Shown here: piece by piece, positions 34,345 through 43,033 of the stretch | Numbering within the stretch: position 1 is the stretch's first letter | Layout of the letters: each line of letters opens with the position of its first letter | Assembly: GCA_934633985.1 (NCBI GenBank) | Contig: CAKTYU010000010.1 | Span: 12,744-76,743, forward strand | Reading direction: 5' to 3' | Length of the DNA stretch: 64,000 nucleotides | DNA from: an uncultured Clostridia bacterium | Lineage (GTDB): Bacteria; Bacillota; Clostridia; Christensenellales; CAG-138 | The notes under the pieces: model-generated | Database searches by the model: none | Told to the model about the DNA's origin: nothing | The model's input: only the letters and a program-made list of their open reading frames with translations | Made by a program: the position numbers and the translations under genes

Positions 34345-35148
34345 ATGCACAGCAGGAATGTATTGCAAGCGGTGCTGGAAGGCATACTCATAGGCGCGGT
34401 AGGGCTTATACCCGGGGCGAGCGGCGGCATAATGGCCGTGGCTTTCGGGGTATATCAGGAGGCCTTAGACGCCATAATAAGCCTGTTTTCCGATTTTAAA
34501 AAGAGCTTCGGCTTCCTGTGGCCTTACGGCTTGGGCGTGGCCATAGGCATATTCGGCTGTGCCTTTGCGCTGGAATGGCTGTTGCAAAACTGGAATATGC
34601 CCTTTATGTATCTGCTCATAGGCATGGTGCTGGGCGGCGTCCCGTCCATCTTAAAAGGGGCCGGCAAGCCCTTTTCCGCAAAGTACGCCGTATGCGCGTT
34701 GCTGGGCGCGGTGCTTGTGGCGGCCATAGCCATACTGGACGACAGGCTCACCGGAAGCGACCCCTGGGAGTACAACTACCTTACGGCGGCCTTGGCTGGC
34801 GGCATAATATCCATAGGAATAGTTATCCCGGGTATAAGCACCTCCTTCATACTGATGTTCATGGGATTGTACGAGCCGCTGCTCTCCTCCCTAACGAGGC
34901 TGGAAATACCCTATCTTATCTGCGCGGGATGCAGCGCGCTCATAGTCGGCGCGCTGTTGGTGGTATTTGTACGCAATATGTTCCGCAGGCACCCCGCCGG
35001 CGCGAACTACTGCGTGCTGGGCTTTCTCATAGGCACCACGGCGCTTATCTTCCCCGGCTTCGCGCCGTTTTTCAGGGAGCTTTTATATCTCGCCCTCGCC
35101 GCGACAGGCTTCTTCCTTACCACCCTGCTGAACAGGCGGGCCGCATGA
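34345..35148 (+). CDS. DUF368 membrane protein (polyprenyl-phosphate translocase family)
   Basis: This approximately 267-residue polytopic membrane protein has two repeated glycine-rich re-entrant-like motifs, GLIPGASGGIMAVAFGVYQ and GIVIPGISTSFILMFMGLYE, the hallmark of DUF368. Family members include PopT, reported to return undecaprenyl phosphate across the membrane for cell-wall synthesis. MHSRNVLQAV is the preferred start because GGAGGAAGG lies upstream. It stands next to an L,D-transpeptidase gene, consistent with envelope work. Confidence 0.85.
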   Translation: MHSRNVLQAVLEGILIGAVGLIPGASGGIMAVAFGVYQEALDAIISLFSDFKKSFGFLWPYGLGVAIGIFGCAFALEWLLQNWNMPFMYLLIGMVLGGVPSILKGAGKPFSAKYAVCALLGAVLVAAIAILDDRLTGSDPWEYNYLTAALAGGIISIGIVIPGISTSFILMFMGLYEPLLSSLTRLEIPYLICAGCSALIVGALLVVFVRNMFRRHPAGANYCVLGFLIGTTALIFPGFAPFFRELLYLALAATGFFLTTLLNRRAA

Positions 35149-35196
35149 CGCTCCCGCTCGATATAAATACTTTTATCGGAGGATGATTTTACTGCA

Positions 35197-36507
35197 ATGA
35201 AAAGACGCTTGCTCTCACTTGCTCTATGCCTTGTAACGCTCCTTTCCCTAACGCCCTCTGTGGCCCACGCTGAGGTCCTGTCCGGCTTTACCAGCAAGGT
35301 GGATTACGATAATACCGATCCCAACAGGTACAGCATAGAGATAGACCTCGTAAATCAGGTCATAACCGTATACGACCAAGGCGGCGGCATAGCTCTGCAA
35401 AGCCTATGCACCACAGGCAGCGAGAAAACCCCCACCGGCAGCGGCAGGTTCCGGCTGGGCGACCTAAAGGAGCGCTTCGGTTACTTCGTGGCCTACGGCG
35501 AATACGCCCAATATTGGACTCAGGTAGTGCGCGGTGTATACATACATTCCGTAATGTATAAATCCAAGAAGCTATCCTCCATGTCCAAGGCCGCCTACAA
35601 CAACCTCGGCAAAAACGTCTCCCACGGCTGCGTCAGGGTGCTGCCCCACATCGCCCAGTGGATATACTACAACTGCCCCCCGGGAACGCTTTGCAGCATA
35701 GTAAAGAACAAGGCGGCGGACCCCTACCTCGTGAGCCGGCTGAAGAGCGCCATACCGGATTACGGCAGCTATCAGCAGCCCGCCGACTCCCACGCCACCC
35801 CCTCCGAGGTGCCGGCAACCGTAAGGCTCAACGATGTGCCCGTCCGCTCCGGCTTCTCCGCCAGCAGGGATAAGACCATCGCCAAGCTAAGCTACGGGGA
35901 CCATGTGGAGCTTTTGCAGATAGGCGCAGAATGGTGCAAGGTACGCACCCCCGCGGGCAAGTTAGGCTATATCAAGACCGCGTACCTCGCCTGCGACCCC
36001 GACAACGTTCGTACTGCCCGGGCCTATGCCACCACGGGCAAGACCTATATCTACTCCGACGCAAGCCGCTCCTCCGAGACCCTTGCAGCTATACCCAAGG
36101 GCAGGGCGGTAAGCGTGACCCAGCAGGCCGGCAGCGGCTGGCTGTACGGCAGCTATAACGGCGTATCCGGCTATATGCGTACAAAGTACGTAAAGCTCAC
36201 CGATACGCTGCTCTACCCCAACCCGGACGGCAGCTATCCCGACGGGACCTCCGTCGCCGCCGCGCCTCAGGCGCAGCCCCAGGCAAACGCGGGCTCGGCA
36301 GCGGCCGCCGCCCCCTCCTCCGGCGCGCGCATAAAGAGCGGCATCATCGCGAACTTCCGCTCCGGCCCCGGCTCGGAGTACGGCGTCATAGCCGAGCTGG
36401 AATCCGGCACCCCCGTAAAGATACTCTCCGTATCCGGCAACTGGTACTTCTGCGAGGCAAACGGCCTCCAGGGCTACCTGCACCCGAGCTGCATAGCTGG
36501 CTTCTAA
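35197..36507 (+). CDS. Secreted L,D-transpeptidase with three SH3b repeats
   Basis: This 436-residue protein has a signal peptide (cleavage likely after VAHA). A YkuD L,D-transpeptidase domain covers about residues 40-180, with GVYIHSVMY and the catalytic SHGCVRV. Three bacterial SH3 modules follow (about 205-265, 270-330 and 375-436), the last two separated by an Ala/Gln/Pro-rich linker. It would crosslink peptidoglycan or attach proteins to it outside the membrane. A terminator follows directly. Confidence 0.92.
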   Translation: MKRRLLSLALCLVTLLSLTPSVAHAEVLSGFTSKVDYDNTDPNRYSIEIDLVNQVITVYDQGGGIALQSLCTTGSEKTPTGSGRFRLGDLKERFGYFVAYGEYAQYWTQVVRGVYIHSVMYKSKKLSSMSKAAYNNLGKNVSHGCVRVLPHIAQWIYYNCPPGTLCSIVKNKAADPYLVSRLKSAIPDYGSYQQPADSHATPSEVPATVRLNDVPVRSGFSASRDKTIAKLSYGDHVELLQIGAEWCKVRTPAGKLGYIKTAYLACDPDNVRTARAYATTGKTYIYSDASRSSETLAAIPKGRAVSVTQQAGSGWLYGSYNGVSGYMRTKYVKLTDTLLYPNPDGSYPDGTSVAAAPQAQPQANAGSAAAAAPSSGARIKSGIIANFRSGPGSEYGVIAELESGTPVKILSVSGNWYFCEANGLQGYLHPSCIAGF

Positions 36508-36522
36508 AGCTTAACCCTTTTT

Positions 36523-36549
36523 CCCCGGCGTTTTTGCCGGGGCTTTTTT
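36523..36549 (+). terminator. Terminator after the L,D-transpeptidase gene
   Basis: Seven-base GC arms (36523-36529 and 36536-36542) around a T-rich loop are followed by TTTTTTATT, 16 bp after the stop. Confidence 0.88.
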
Positions 36550-36622
36550 ATTGTTTTTCGCGGCAGCCTTTTCCAGCACAGCGCTCTTAAACCAAAAGTT
36601 TTGTATTACTTTACAAAAGCCA

Positions 36623-36651
36623 TTGACTTTTATGTCGAAAGGTGTTTTAAT
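36623..36651 (+). promoter_or_regulatory. Sigma-A promoter of the polyamine operon
   Basis: TTGACT (36623-36628), a 17-bp spacer and TTTAAT (36646-36651) lie upstream of the XRE-cupin regulator gene. Confidence 0.7.
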
Positions 36652-36662
36652 TGTATTCGGTT

Positions 36663-36679
36663 GTTTAGGATACCTAAAC
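36663..36679. promoter_or_regulatory. Predicted operator of the polyamine operon
   Basis: GTTTAGG-ATA-CCTAAAC is a perfect inverted repeat 12 bp downstream of the -10 and 43 bp before the regulator start. It suits repression by the XRE-cupin protein encoded first in the operon. Confidence 0.65.
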
Positions 36680-36722
36680 TTAAGGTTTATTTACGCCGCG
36701 CGTGAATAAGGAGGCGCATCAA

Positions 36723-37265
36723 ATGGTAAACATAGGCGAAAAAATCAAGCGGTACCGGCAAAAGCTCGGTCTGACGCAGGAGGAGCTGGCCTCCCGCACG
36801 GAGCTTTCCAAGGGCTTTATATCCCAGCTTGAACGGGATCTCACCTCGCCCTCCATAGCCACCCTTACCGACATACTCGAGGCGTTAGGCACCAACCTGT
36901 CGGAATTTTTCACCGAGGCCAAGCCCGAAAAGATAGTCTTTACCTCCGAGGACATGTTCGAAAAGGAGGACGCCGAGGCCGGCTATGTGGTGCAGTGGCT
37001 TGTGCCAAACGCCCAGAAGAACTGCCTTGAGCCCATTATGATAACCCTTGAGCCCGGCGGCTCCACCTACGAGGAAAACCCCCATGAGGGCGAGGAATTC
37101 GGCTTCGTCCTGCATGGAAGCGCCGTGCTCCACCTTGGCGAAGAAAAGTACCGGGTGCGCAAGGGCGACAGCTTCTGCTTCAAGCCCACCAGCGTACACT
37201 GGATACAAAATACCGGCAGGACCGGGGCGCAGCTTATATGGGTAGCCACCCCTCCTTCCTTCTAA
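36723..37265 (+). CDS. XRE-family regulator with cupin domain (PuuR-like)
   Basis: This 180-residue protein has an N-terminal helix-turn-helix (IGEKIKRYRQKLGLTQEELA, then LSKGFISQLERD) and a C-terminal cupin (EENPHEGEEFGFVLHGSA, and KGDSFCFKPTSVHWIQN). The combination is typical of regulators of polyamine and amino-acid genes, with the cupin sensing the small molecule. The ATG at 36723 has AAGGAGG at ideal spacing. potA begins 23 bp downstream, so it very likely controls potABCD and itself. Confidence 0.9.
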   Translation: MVNIGEKIKRYRQKLGLTQEELASRTELSKGFISQLERDLTSPSIATLTDILEALGTNLSEFFTEAKPEKIVFTSEDMFEKEDAEAGYVVQWLVPNAQKNCLEPIMITLEPGGSTYEENPHEGEEFGFVLHGSAVLHLGEEKYRVRKGDSFCFKPTSVHWIQNTGRTGAQLIWVATPPSF

Positions 37266-37288
37266 ATTATCAATCGAGGTAACCGCAA

Positions 37289-38398
37289 ATGAGCAAGCAT
37301 CTGATAGACCTGAAGAACATCACCAAGACCTATGACGACACCGACGTATTAAAGGACATAAACCTCTACATACGCGACGGCGAGTTCCTTACCCTGCTCG
37401 GCCCCTCCGGCTGCGGCAAGACCACCATGCTGCGCCTTATAGCGGGCTTTACCCTGCCCGATAACGGCCAGATACTTGTGGACGGCAGGGACATAAGCGG
37501 AGTCCCGCCCTACCGCCGCCAGGTGAACACGGTCTTTCAGAAGTACGCCCTTTTCCCTCACCTGAACGTCTTTGACAACATAGCCTTCGGCCTTAAGATA
37601 CAAAAGCTGCCCAAGGACGAGATAGCGGCCCGGGTAAACGAGGTCATGGAGCTCGTGAACCTTGCGGGCTACGGCAGCAGGTACATCGACCAGCTTTCCG
37701 GCGGCCAGCAGCAGCGTGTGGCGATAGCGCGCGCGCTGGTGAACCGCCCCCGCGTGCTGCTCCTTGACGAGCCCCTGGGCGCGCTGGACCTCAAGCTCCG
37801 CAAGGGTATGCAGATAGAGCTCAAGCGCATGCAGCAGAAGCTGGGCATAACCTTTATATACGTCACCCACGATCAGGAGGAGGCCCTGACCATGAGCGAC
37901 ACGATAGTGGTAATGAACGAGGGCGTCATACAGCAGATAGGCACCCCCGCCGACATATACAACGAGCCCAAGAACATATTCGTGGCAAAGTTCATAGGCG
38001 AGAGCAACATAATCCCCGGCGTCATGCTTAAGGATTACAGGGTGCGCTTCCACAATATCGACTTTGAATGCGTTGACGCGGGCTTTGGCTGCAATACCCC
38101 GGTGGACGTGGTGGTCCGCCCGGAGGATATAGACATAATGCCCCTCGGCAAGACCGCTCTCAAGGGCATTATAAAGAGCGTGCTTTTCATGGGCGTACAC
38201 TATGAGTTCCGGGTGGATACCGGCGATTTCGTATGGACGGTACACTCCACCGACTACGTTGCGCCGGATACCGAAATAAGCCTCGAGATAGTCCCCGACG
38301 CCATACACATAATGCATAAGAGCCTCAAGCCCGACGAGCAGGAGCTGCTTACCGAGGACGAGATAGCAGACGCCGCGGTGGCCGCGGAGGAGGAATAG
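37289..38398 (+). CDS. potA: Spermidine/putrescine ABC transporter ATP-binding protein
   Basis: This 369-residue ATPase has Walker A GPSGCGKTT, signature LSGGQQQRVAIARALV, Walker B VLLLDEPLGALD and switch histidine in YVTHDQEEA. A C-terminal TOBE-type domain (about residues 240-345) contains VVVRPEDIDIMPL. The early YDDTDVLKDINLYI and the potBCD genes behind it identify it as PotA. An acidic tail ends the protein. It begins the transport part of the operon after the regulator. Confidence 0.95.
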   Translation: MSKHLIDLKNITKTYDDTDVLKDINLYIRDGEFLTLLGPSGCGKTTMLRLIAGFTLPDNGQILVDGRDISGVPPYRRQVNTVFQKYALFPHLNVFDNIAFGLKIQKLPKDEIAARVNEVMELVNLAGYGSRYIDQLSGGQQQRVAIARALVNRPRVLLLDEPLGALDLKLRKGMQIELKRMQQKLGITFIYVTHDQEEALTMSDTIVVMNEGVIQQIGTPADIYNEPKNIFVAKFIGESNIIPGVMLKDYRVRFHNIDFECVDAGFGCNTPVDVVVRPEDIDIMPLGKTALKGIIKSVLFMGVHYEFRVDTGDFVWTVHSTDYVAPDTEISLEIVPDAIHIMHKSLKPDEQELLTEDEIADAAVAAEEE

Positions 38399-38402
38399 CG
38401 CC

Positions 38403-39236
38403 ATGAAGCTCAAGCGTCAGGTATTTTCCTATCCGTACATAGTATGGATGCTCATATTCATACTCGCGCCCATGCTGCTCATCGTGCTGTTCGCCTTCCG
38501 CTCCGCCGATGGGCTCACCCTCGGCAACATCACCTCCGTCCTTTCAAACGGCATATACATGGAGGTGCTGGGCCGCTCGATATGGATAGCGCTAAAGGCC
38601 ACGGCTATATGCCTCATACTGGGCTATCCCATAGCCTATATACTTTCCACCATGAACAAGCGCCATGCGGCTATACTCTACGTGCTTTTCATAGTGCCAA
38701 TGTGGATGAACTTCCTGCTCAGGACATACGCCTGGCAGGTGCTACTCGACAACAACGGCGTTTTAAACACGCTTCTCAAGCTGCTCGGCCTGCCCGCACA
38801 GCAGATACTCTACACGGAGGGTGCGGTAATGCTCGGCACCGTATACAACTTCCTCCCCTTTATGGTGCTGCCCATATACTCCGTGCTGGTAAAGCTGGAC
38901 CGCTCTTTAGTTGAGGCGGCGGCTGACCTCGGCGCCAACCCCATAACCTGCTTTGTCAAGGTGGTGCTTCCCCAGTCGGTACCCGGGATAATATCCGGCA
39001 TAACCATGGTATTCATTCCCGCCATAACCACCTTCGCAATATCCCGCCTGCTGGGCGGCGGCAAGTTCCTGCTCTACGGCGATCTCATAGAGAACCAGTT
39101 CATAACGCTGGGCCAGTCCGCCTGGCCCGTGGGCAGCGCGCTCAGCTTTATACTGCTTATTCTGGTGCTGCTCTCCATGGCGGTAATGCGCCGTGCGGAG
39201 CGGGATTCCGGCGATGAAGGAGGTATGCTCTGGTGA
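38403..39236 (+). CDS. potB: Spermidine/putrescine ABC transporter permease PotB
   Basis: This 277-residue permease has six hydrophobic helices and the EAA-type loop EAAADLGANPITCFVKVVLPQ facing the ATPase. The N terminus (SYPYIVWMLIFILAPMLLIV) and FLLRTYAWQVLL are typical of PotB. It starts 4 bp after potA and its TGA overlaps the GTG start of potC. Confidence 0.94.
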   Translation: MKLKRQVFSYPYIVWMLIFILAPMLLIVLFAFRSADGLTLGNITSVLSNGIYMEVLGRSIWIALKATAICLILGYPIAYILSTMNKRHAAILYVLFIVPMWMNFLLRTYAWQVLLDNNGVLNTLLKLLGLPAQQILYTEGAVMLGTVYNFLPFMVLPIYSVLVKLDRSLVEAAADLGANPITCFVKVVLPQSVPGIISGITMVFIPAITTFAISRLLGGGKFLLYGDLIENQFITLGQSAWPVGSALSFILLILVLLSMAVMRRAERDSGDEGGMLW

Positions 39237-40048
39237 AAAGGCTAAAAAACTTTTTTCGCGGCACCTACCTTGGGCTGATGCTCATATTCCTGTACGCCCC
39301 CATACTTGTGCTGATGGTGTTTTCCTTTAACGGCAGCAAGTCCATGGCGCGCTGGTCCGGCTTCTCCTTCAAGTGGTACGAGGCGCTGATGCACGACTCC
39401 ACCATAATGAACGCACTGATCGTCACCCTCTCCGTCGCCGTGATATCCGCCCTCGTTGCCACCTTCATAGGCACCTTCGCCGCCATAGGCATACATTCCA
39501 TGAAGAAGCGCCCGCGCTCCGCCGTGGAGAATATATCGCGCCTTCCCATGGTCAACCCCGACCTTGTAACGGGCATAAGCTTTATGATGCTCTTTGCGGC
39601 GCTGGGCATAAAGGGCAGCTATACGAGGATGCTCATAGCCCATATCACCTTCAATATCCCATACGTGATATTCTCCGTGATGCCCAAGCTGCGCCAAAGC
39701 TCCAACCTGCTTTATGAGGCCGCGATGGATCTCGGCTGCACCCCCATGATGGCAATACGGAAGGTGGTCATACCCGACATAATGCCCGGCATAATATCCG
39801 GCTTCGTGCTGGCCTTCACCCTTAGCCTTGACGACTTCGTGGTGAGCTGGTTCGCAACGGACGGCATACAGAACCTTTCCATCTATATCTACGGCATTGC
39901 CCGCCGCGGCATAAGCCCCAAGATAAACGCCCTCTGTACCATAATGTTCGTGGTGGTCGTCGCCCTTTTGGTATTCATAAACCTCAAGAGCATAAACGAG
40001 GAGCGCGCCGCGGAAACACAGCGCAAAAAGCTCAGGATCACCCGGTAA
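39233..40048 (+). CDS. potC: Spermidine/putrescine ABC transporter permease PotC
   Basis: This 271-residue permease has the loop EAAMDLGCTPMMAIRKVVIPD and the PotC-like FSFNGSKSMARWSGFSFKWY near the N terminus. SLDDFVVSWFATDG follows the loop, as usual in the family. It starts with GTG inside the potB stop (GTGA overlap), so translation is coupled. Confidence 0.94.
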   Translation: MKRLKNFFRGTYLGLMLIFLYAPILVLMVFSFNGSKSMARWSGFSFKWYEALMHDSTIMNALIVTLSVAVISALVATFIGTFAAIGIHSMKKRPRSAVENISRLPMVNPDLVTGISFMMLFAALGIKGSYTRMLIAHITFNIPYVIFSVMPKLRQSSNLLYEAAMDLGCTPMMAIRKVVIPDIMPGIISGFVLAFTLSLDDFVVSWFATDGIQNLSIYIYGIARRGISPKINALCTIMFVVVVALLVFINLKSINEERAAETQRKKLRITR

Positions 40049-40104
40049 TTACGGCAATAAATTTTTTAAAATATTTTAAATATGCAAAGGAGATAGTACA
40101 CTAA

Positions 40105-41151
40105 ATGAAAAAAATAGCCTTTCTGCTGATCATCGTCATGGCGATAAGCCTCCTCGCCGGCTGCGCGGGCAGCGCGGATACCGTAACGCTGAACGTCCTC
40201 AACTGGGGCGATTATATCGACGAAGAGCTCATCTCCCGCTTTGAGAGTGAAACCGGCATAAAGATCAACTATACCACCCTCGCCAACAACGAGGAAATGC
40301 TCGTAAAGCTCCAGCAGGAGGACTGCATTTACGACCTTTGCTTCCCCTCCGACTATATAATCGAAAAGCTCATCGGTATGGACCTGCTCCACGAGATAAA
40401 CAAGGACAACATACCCAACCTGAAGAACATCGACCCCCGCTTCATGGATCTCGACTTCGATCCCGAAAACAAGTACAGCATTCCGTACATGTGGGGCACG
40501 GTGGGCATACTCTACAACACCACCATGGTAGACGATCCCGTAAATAGCTGGGATATACTCTGGAACGAGAAATACTCCGGCCAGATACTGATGTACAACA
40601 GCATACGCGATACCATAGGCGTCACGCTGATGAAGCTGGGTTACTCCATAAACACCCGAAATGAGGCCGACATCGCGGCTGCCGAGGAGGCGCTCATCGA
40701 ACAGAAGCCGCTGGTTCAGGCATACCTTGGCGATGAGATCAAGGACCGCATGATAGGCGGCGGCGCTGCGCTGGCAGTGGTTTACAGCGGGGACGCTATG
40801 TGGTGCATGGACGCCGAGGACGGCAATCCCGACCTTGCATACGCCTGCCCCGACAGCGGCACTAACCTCTGGTTCGACAACATCATAATCCCCAAGTCCA
40901 GCAAGCACACCGCTGAGGCCGAGAGGTTCATCGACTTCCTCTGCGAGCCCGAGGTAGCCGCGCAGAACGCCGAATATATCGGCTACTCCACCCCCAACAG
41001 CGCCGCCCTTGAGCTCATGGGCCCCGGCTACATCGACAACCCCACCTACAATCCCGACCCCGCCTATCTGGAAAAGTGCGATATATTCCACGATCTGGGC
41101 GACTTCATAAACGTCTACAACGACGCATGGATGAGGATAATCTCCAAGTAA
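40105..41151 (+). CDS. potD: Spermidine/putrescine-binding lipoprotein
   Basis: This 348-residue substrate-binding lipoprotein has a signal peptide with lipobox LLAGCA. The mature part starts VTLNVLNWGDYIDEELISRF, the PotD pattern, and includes IPYMWGTVGILYNT and VYSGDAMWC at the polyamine-binding cleft. It closes the operon; a perfect 14-bp terminator stem lies 11 bp after the stop. The choice between spermidine and putrescine is not visible. Confidence 0.95.
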   Translation: MKKIAFLLIIVMAISLLAGCAGSADTVTLNVLNWGDYIDEELISRFESETGIKINYTTLANNEEMLVKLQQEDCIYDLCFPSDYIIEKLIGMDLLHEINKDNIPNLKNIDPRFMDLDFDPENKYSIPYMWGTVGILYNTTMVDDPVNSWDILWNEKYSGQILMYNSIRDTIGVTLMKLGYSINTRNEADIAAAEEALIEQKPLVQAYLGDEIKDRMIGGGAALAVVYSGDAMWCMDAEDGNPDLAYACPDSGTNLWFDNIIIPKSSKHTAEAERFIDFLCEPEVAAQNAEYIGYSTPNSAALELMGPGYIDNPTYNPDPAYLEKCDIFHDLGDFINVYNDAWMRIISK

Positions 41152-41162
41152 GCGCAAACGTT

Positions 41163-41202
41163 AAAGCCACCCTCCGTATTTGTCCGGAGGGTGGCTTTTT
41201 AG
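41163..41202 (+). terminator. Terminator of the pot operon
   Basis: Perfect 14-bp arms (41163-41176 and 41185-41198) with an 8-nt loop are followed by TT. The outer AAA/TTT pairs make part of the U tract, and the site also lies at the end of the convergent PAP2 gene. Confidence 0.88.
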
Positions 41203-41215
41203 CTTGCCCTTATCT

Positions 41216-41875
41216 TTACCTGACGGCCGCCGCCCGGTAAAATTCCATCAGAGACGCGGACAGCAGTATTCCGCCCGCTATGTCGGTCATCCAATGCACG
41301 CCGGATACCAGACGGCCCGCTACCGTAACAGCCATCACCGCTGAGCAGAGCAGCACCGCTATGCCGCGCAGCGCATCGGATTTTATGCGCCTTTTGAACT
41401 GCCATGCAGCGGAGGACATTATGCAGCAGGTCAGCACGGTATGGGAGGAGGGGAAGGAGGGCTCGAGGCCCGCGCCCATGTCTACGGGACGATAGTTTAC
41501 AATCACCTTTTCAAACAGCACATACGCTATCCCCATGGCTATATAAAGCCCTGCAAGGGCGTATAGGTCCCTATCCACCCTGCTAAGGCTCCTGCGCTTT
41601 ATTAGCTGCCAAAGGCCAAACAGCCCAAAGCCGCACGCCACGGCTATGGCTGCCACGCCCAGCGCCTCGGTCACGTCGTACCATAGCATGTGTGCGCCGC
41701 CCAACAGCCCGCGAAACGCCCCGTTGAGCGTTGCAAGGCCCACCCTCGACCCATGCGGGCCTATGGGCTGCACATCTACCGTCTTAAGCACCGCTATCAG
41801 CAGCAAGAACAGCGCCATAAACGCCGCGCCCCTTATCAGCCCCGCCTTTTTGATCTTCCTGCTTCTATTGCTCAT
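41216..41875 (-). CDS. PAP2-family phosphatase, membrane-bound
   Basis: This approximately 219-residue membrane protein has several helices and the type 2 phosphatidic acid phosphatase motifs PSFPSSHT and RLVSGVHWMTDI; the first motif, KxxxxxxRP, is seen as KVIVNYRPVD. Such enzymes remove phosphate from lipids such as undecaprenyl pyrophosphate or phosphatidic acid. The third codon ATG (41875) is favoured by GGGAGG spacing. It may be co-transcribed with the WYL regulator upstream. Confidence 0.88.
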   Translation of the reverse strand: MSNRSRKIKKAGLIRGAAFMALFLLLIAVLKTVDVQPIGPHGSRVGLATLNGAFRGLLGGAHMLWYDVTEALGVAAIAVACGFGLFGLWQLIKRRSLSRVDRDLYALAGLYIAMGIAYVLFEKVIVNYRPVDMGAGLEPSFPSSHTVLTCCIMSSAAWQFKRRIKSDALRGIAVLLCSAVMAVTVAGRLVSGVHWMTDIAGGILLSASLMEFYRAAAVR

Positions 41876-41943
41876 ATCCATGGCCTCCCGTGGTCTTTTT
41901 GTCCCTAAATATCCGCTTTATCATGCTATGCCCGCTCAGGCCC

Positions 41944-42645
41944 TTATATATCCTCCGCCGCCTCCAGCCGCGCGGCTATGCCGTCGAGCTCCAGCTCCCT
42001 GTATCTGCTTATCTCGCTGTAATTGCGCCACGGGGTCATGTCCGGCCTTATGGCGCTCATGCTCGCCAGCTCGATACAGCTAAGGCCGCCCTGTCCCTCT
42101 ATGTTGCACAGCACGCAGCAGCCCCGCTTTAGCCACAGCAGGGCATACGGGCTTATACGCAGCCGCCGCGTCAGCCCCTCCATGTGGTCCTTGTCATAAT
42201 ATGTGACCTGCCGCCGCTGCTCGATCGCCGCGCTTAGCCGGCCTATATTCTCTATCATCTGATCGTCCGGGCATTTCATGGCGCCGTCCTCCGGCAGAGT
42301 CAGCGCGACCAGCCGCCTTCCCACTATGCCCTTTAGCTTTTCCAGCAGGGCCGCCGTCCGCCTTTCCGATAAAAAATACGCCGAGCGCAGAGCCCAGACG
42401 AGGCACTTAAGCTCGTCCCGCGAAAGCTCGCCTCCGGCAAGGTAATACCCGGTGCCTGTGTGCTTTATGTCCGCGCCATACTGTATGAGCGCGTCTATGT
42501 CCCGGTAGATGCCCTTGCGCTCCGCCGTAATGCCCCGCCTTTGCAGCTCCTCCAGCAGCTCCGGCACTGTCATCCTGTGCCGCTCATCCGTCATTTCCCG
42601 GAAAATATCCAACAAGTAAAGTGGCTTCAGCTTTGTGTTCGCCAT
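41944..42645 (-). CDS. WYL-domain transcriptional regulator
   Basis: This 233-residue protein has an N-terminal winged helix (MTVPELLEELQRRGITAERKG, then YRDIDALIQYG) and a WYL-type ligand-sensing region in the C-terminal half (VTYYDKDHMEGLTRRLRISP, YALLWLKRGCCVLC). The WYL tripeptide itself is diverged here. These proteins act as regulators sensing nucleotides or other ligands. AAGGGGTGCGGT precedes the start. The target genes are not obvious. Confidence 0.82.
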   Translation of the reverse strand: MANTKLKPLYLLDIFREMTDERHRMTVPELLEELQRRGITAERKGIYRDIDALIQYGADIKHTGTGYYLAGGELSRDELKCLVWALRSAYFLSERRTAALLEKLKGIVGRRLVALTLPEDGAMKCPDDQMIENIGRLSAAIEQRRQVTYYDKDHMEGLTRRLRISPYALLWLKRGCCVLCNIEGQGGLSCIELASMSAIRPDMTPWRNYSEISRYRELELDGIAARLEAAEDI

Positions 42646-42655
42646 ACCGCACCCC

Positions 42656-42937
42656 TTATACCAGCCGCGAAAGCATACTTATTATCATCTCGCATACCGC
42701 CAGTATGCATACGCATATATCCGCCACCATGACGGTAAAGGCCTTGCCGCGCTTCTTCTTCGCCCGCTCCCGCGCCTTTATGTCGAAATACCACACGAGG
42801 GCAATAAGCGTCCCCGTTGCACCCGCAAGGAACGCCGTGAACCACGGCAGCGCCGCCGCAACGCCCGTATGCAGCAATGCGCCGTCCAGCAGCAGAAACA
42901 GCCCCATCCCGCCGAAAGCATAAGCAATAATACCCAT
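42656..42937 (-). CDS. Small hypothetical membrane protein
   Basis: This 93-residue protein has three hydrophobic helices (about residues 3-18, 26-50 and 68-90). A basic loop, KARERAKKKRGK, separates the second and third. I do not recognise a family. GCAGGGAGGGAAAA precedes the ATG, and the WYL regulator begins 10 bp after the stop, so the two are likely one transcript. Confidence 0.65.
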   Translation of the reverse strand: MGIIAYAFGGMGLFLLLDGALLHTGVAAALPWFTAFLAGATGTLIALVWYFDIKARERAKKKRGKAFTVMVADICVCILAVCEMIISMLSRLV

Positions 42938-42996
42938 TTTTCCCTCCCTGCGCCAAGAGTATTATACCATAAAGGGAGAGCAGATGGCAAAATAGC

Positions 42997-43020
42997 AAAA
43001 AGCCCCTTGCGGGGCTTTTA
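42997..43020. terminator. Bidirectional terminator after the GGGtGRT gene
   Basis: AGCCCC and GGGGCT arms (43001-43006, 43011-43016) are flanked by A on the left and T on the right. On the minus strand it ends the GGGtGRT/NifU-like operon. Confidence 0.8.
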
Positions 43021-43033
43021 TTTTGATATCCGG

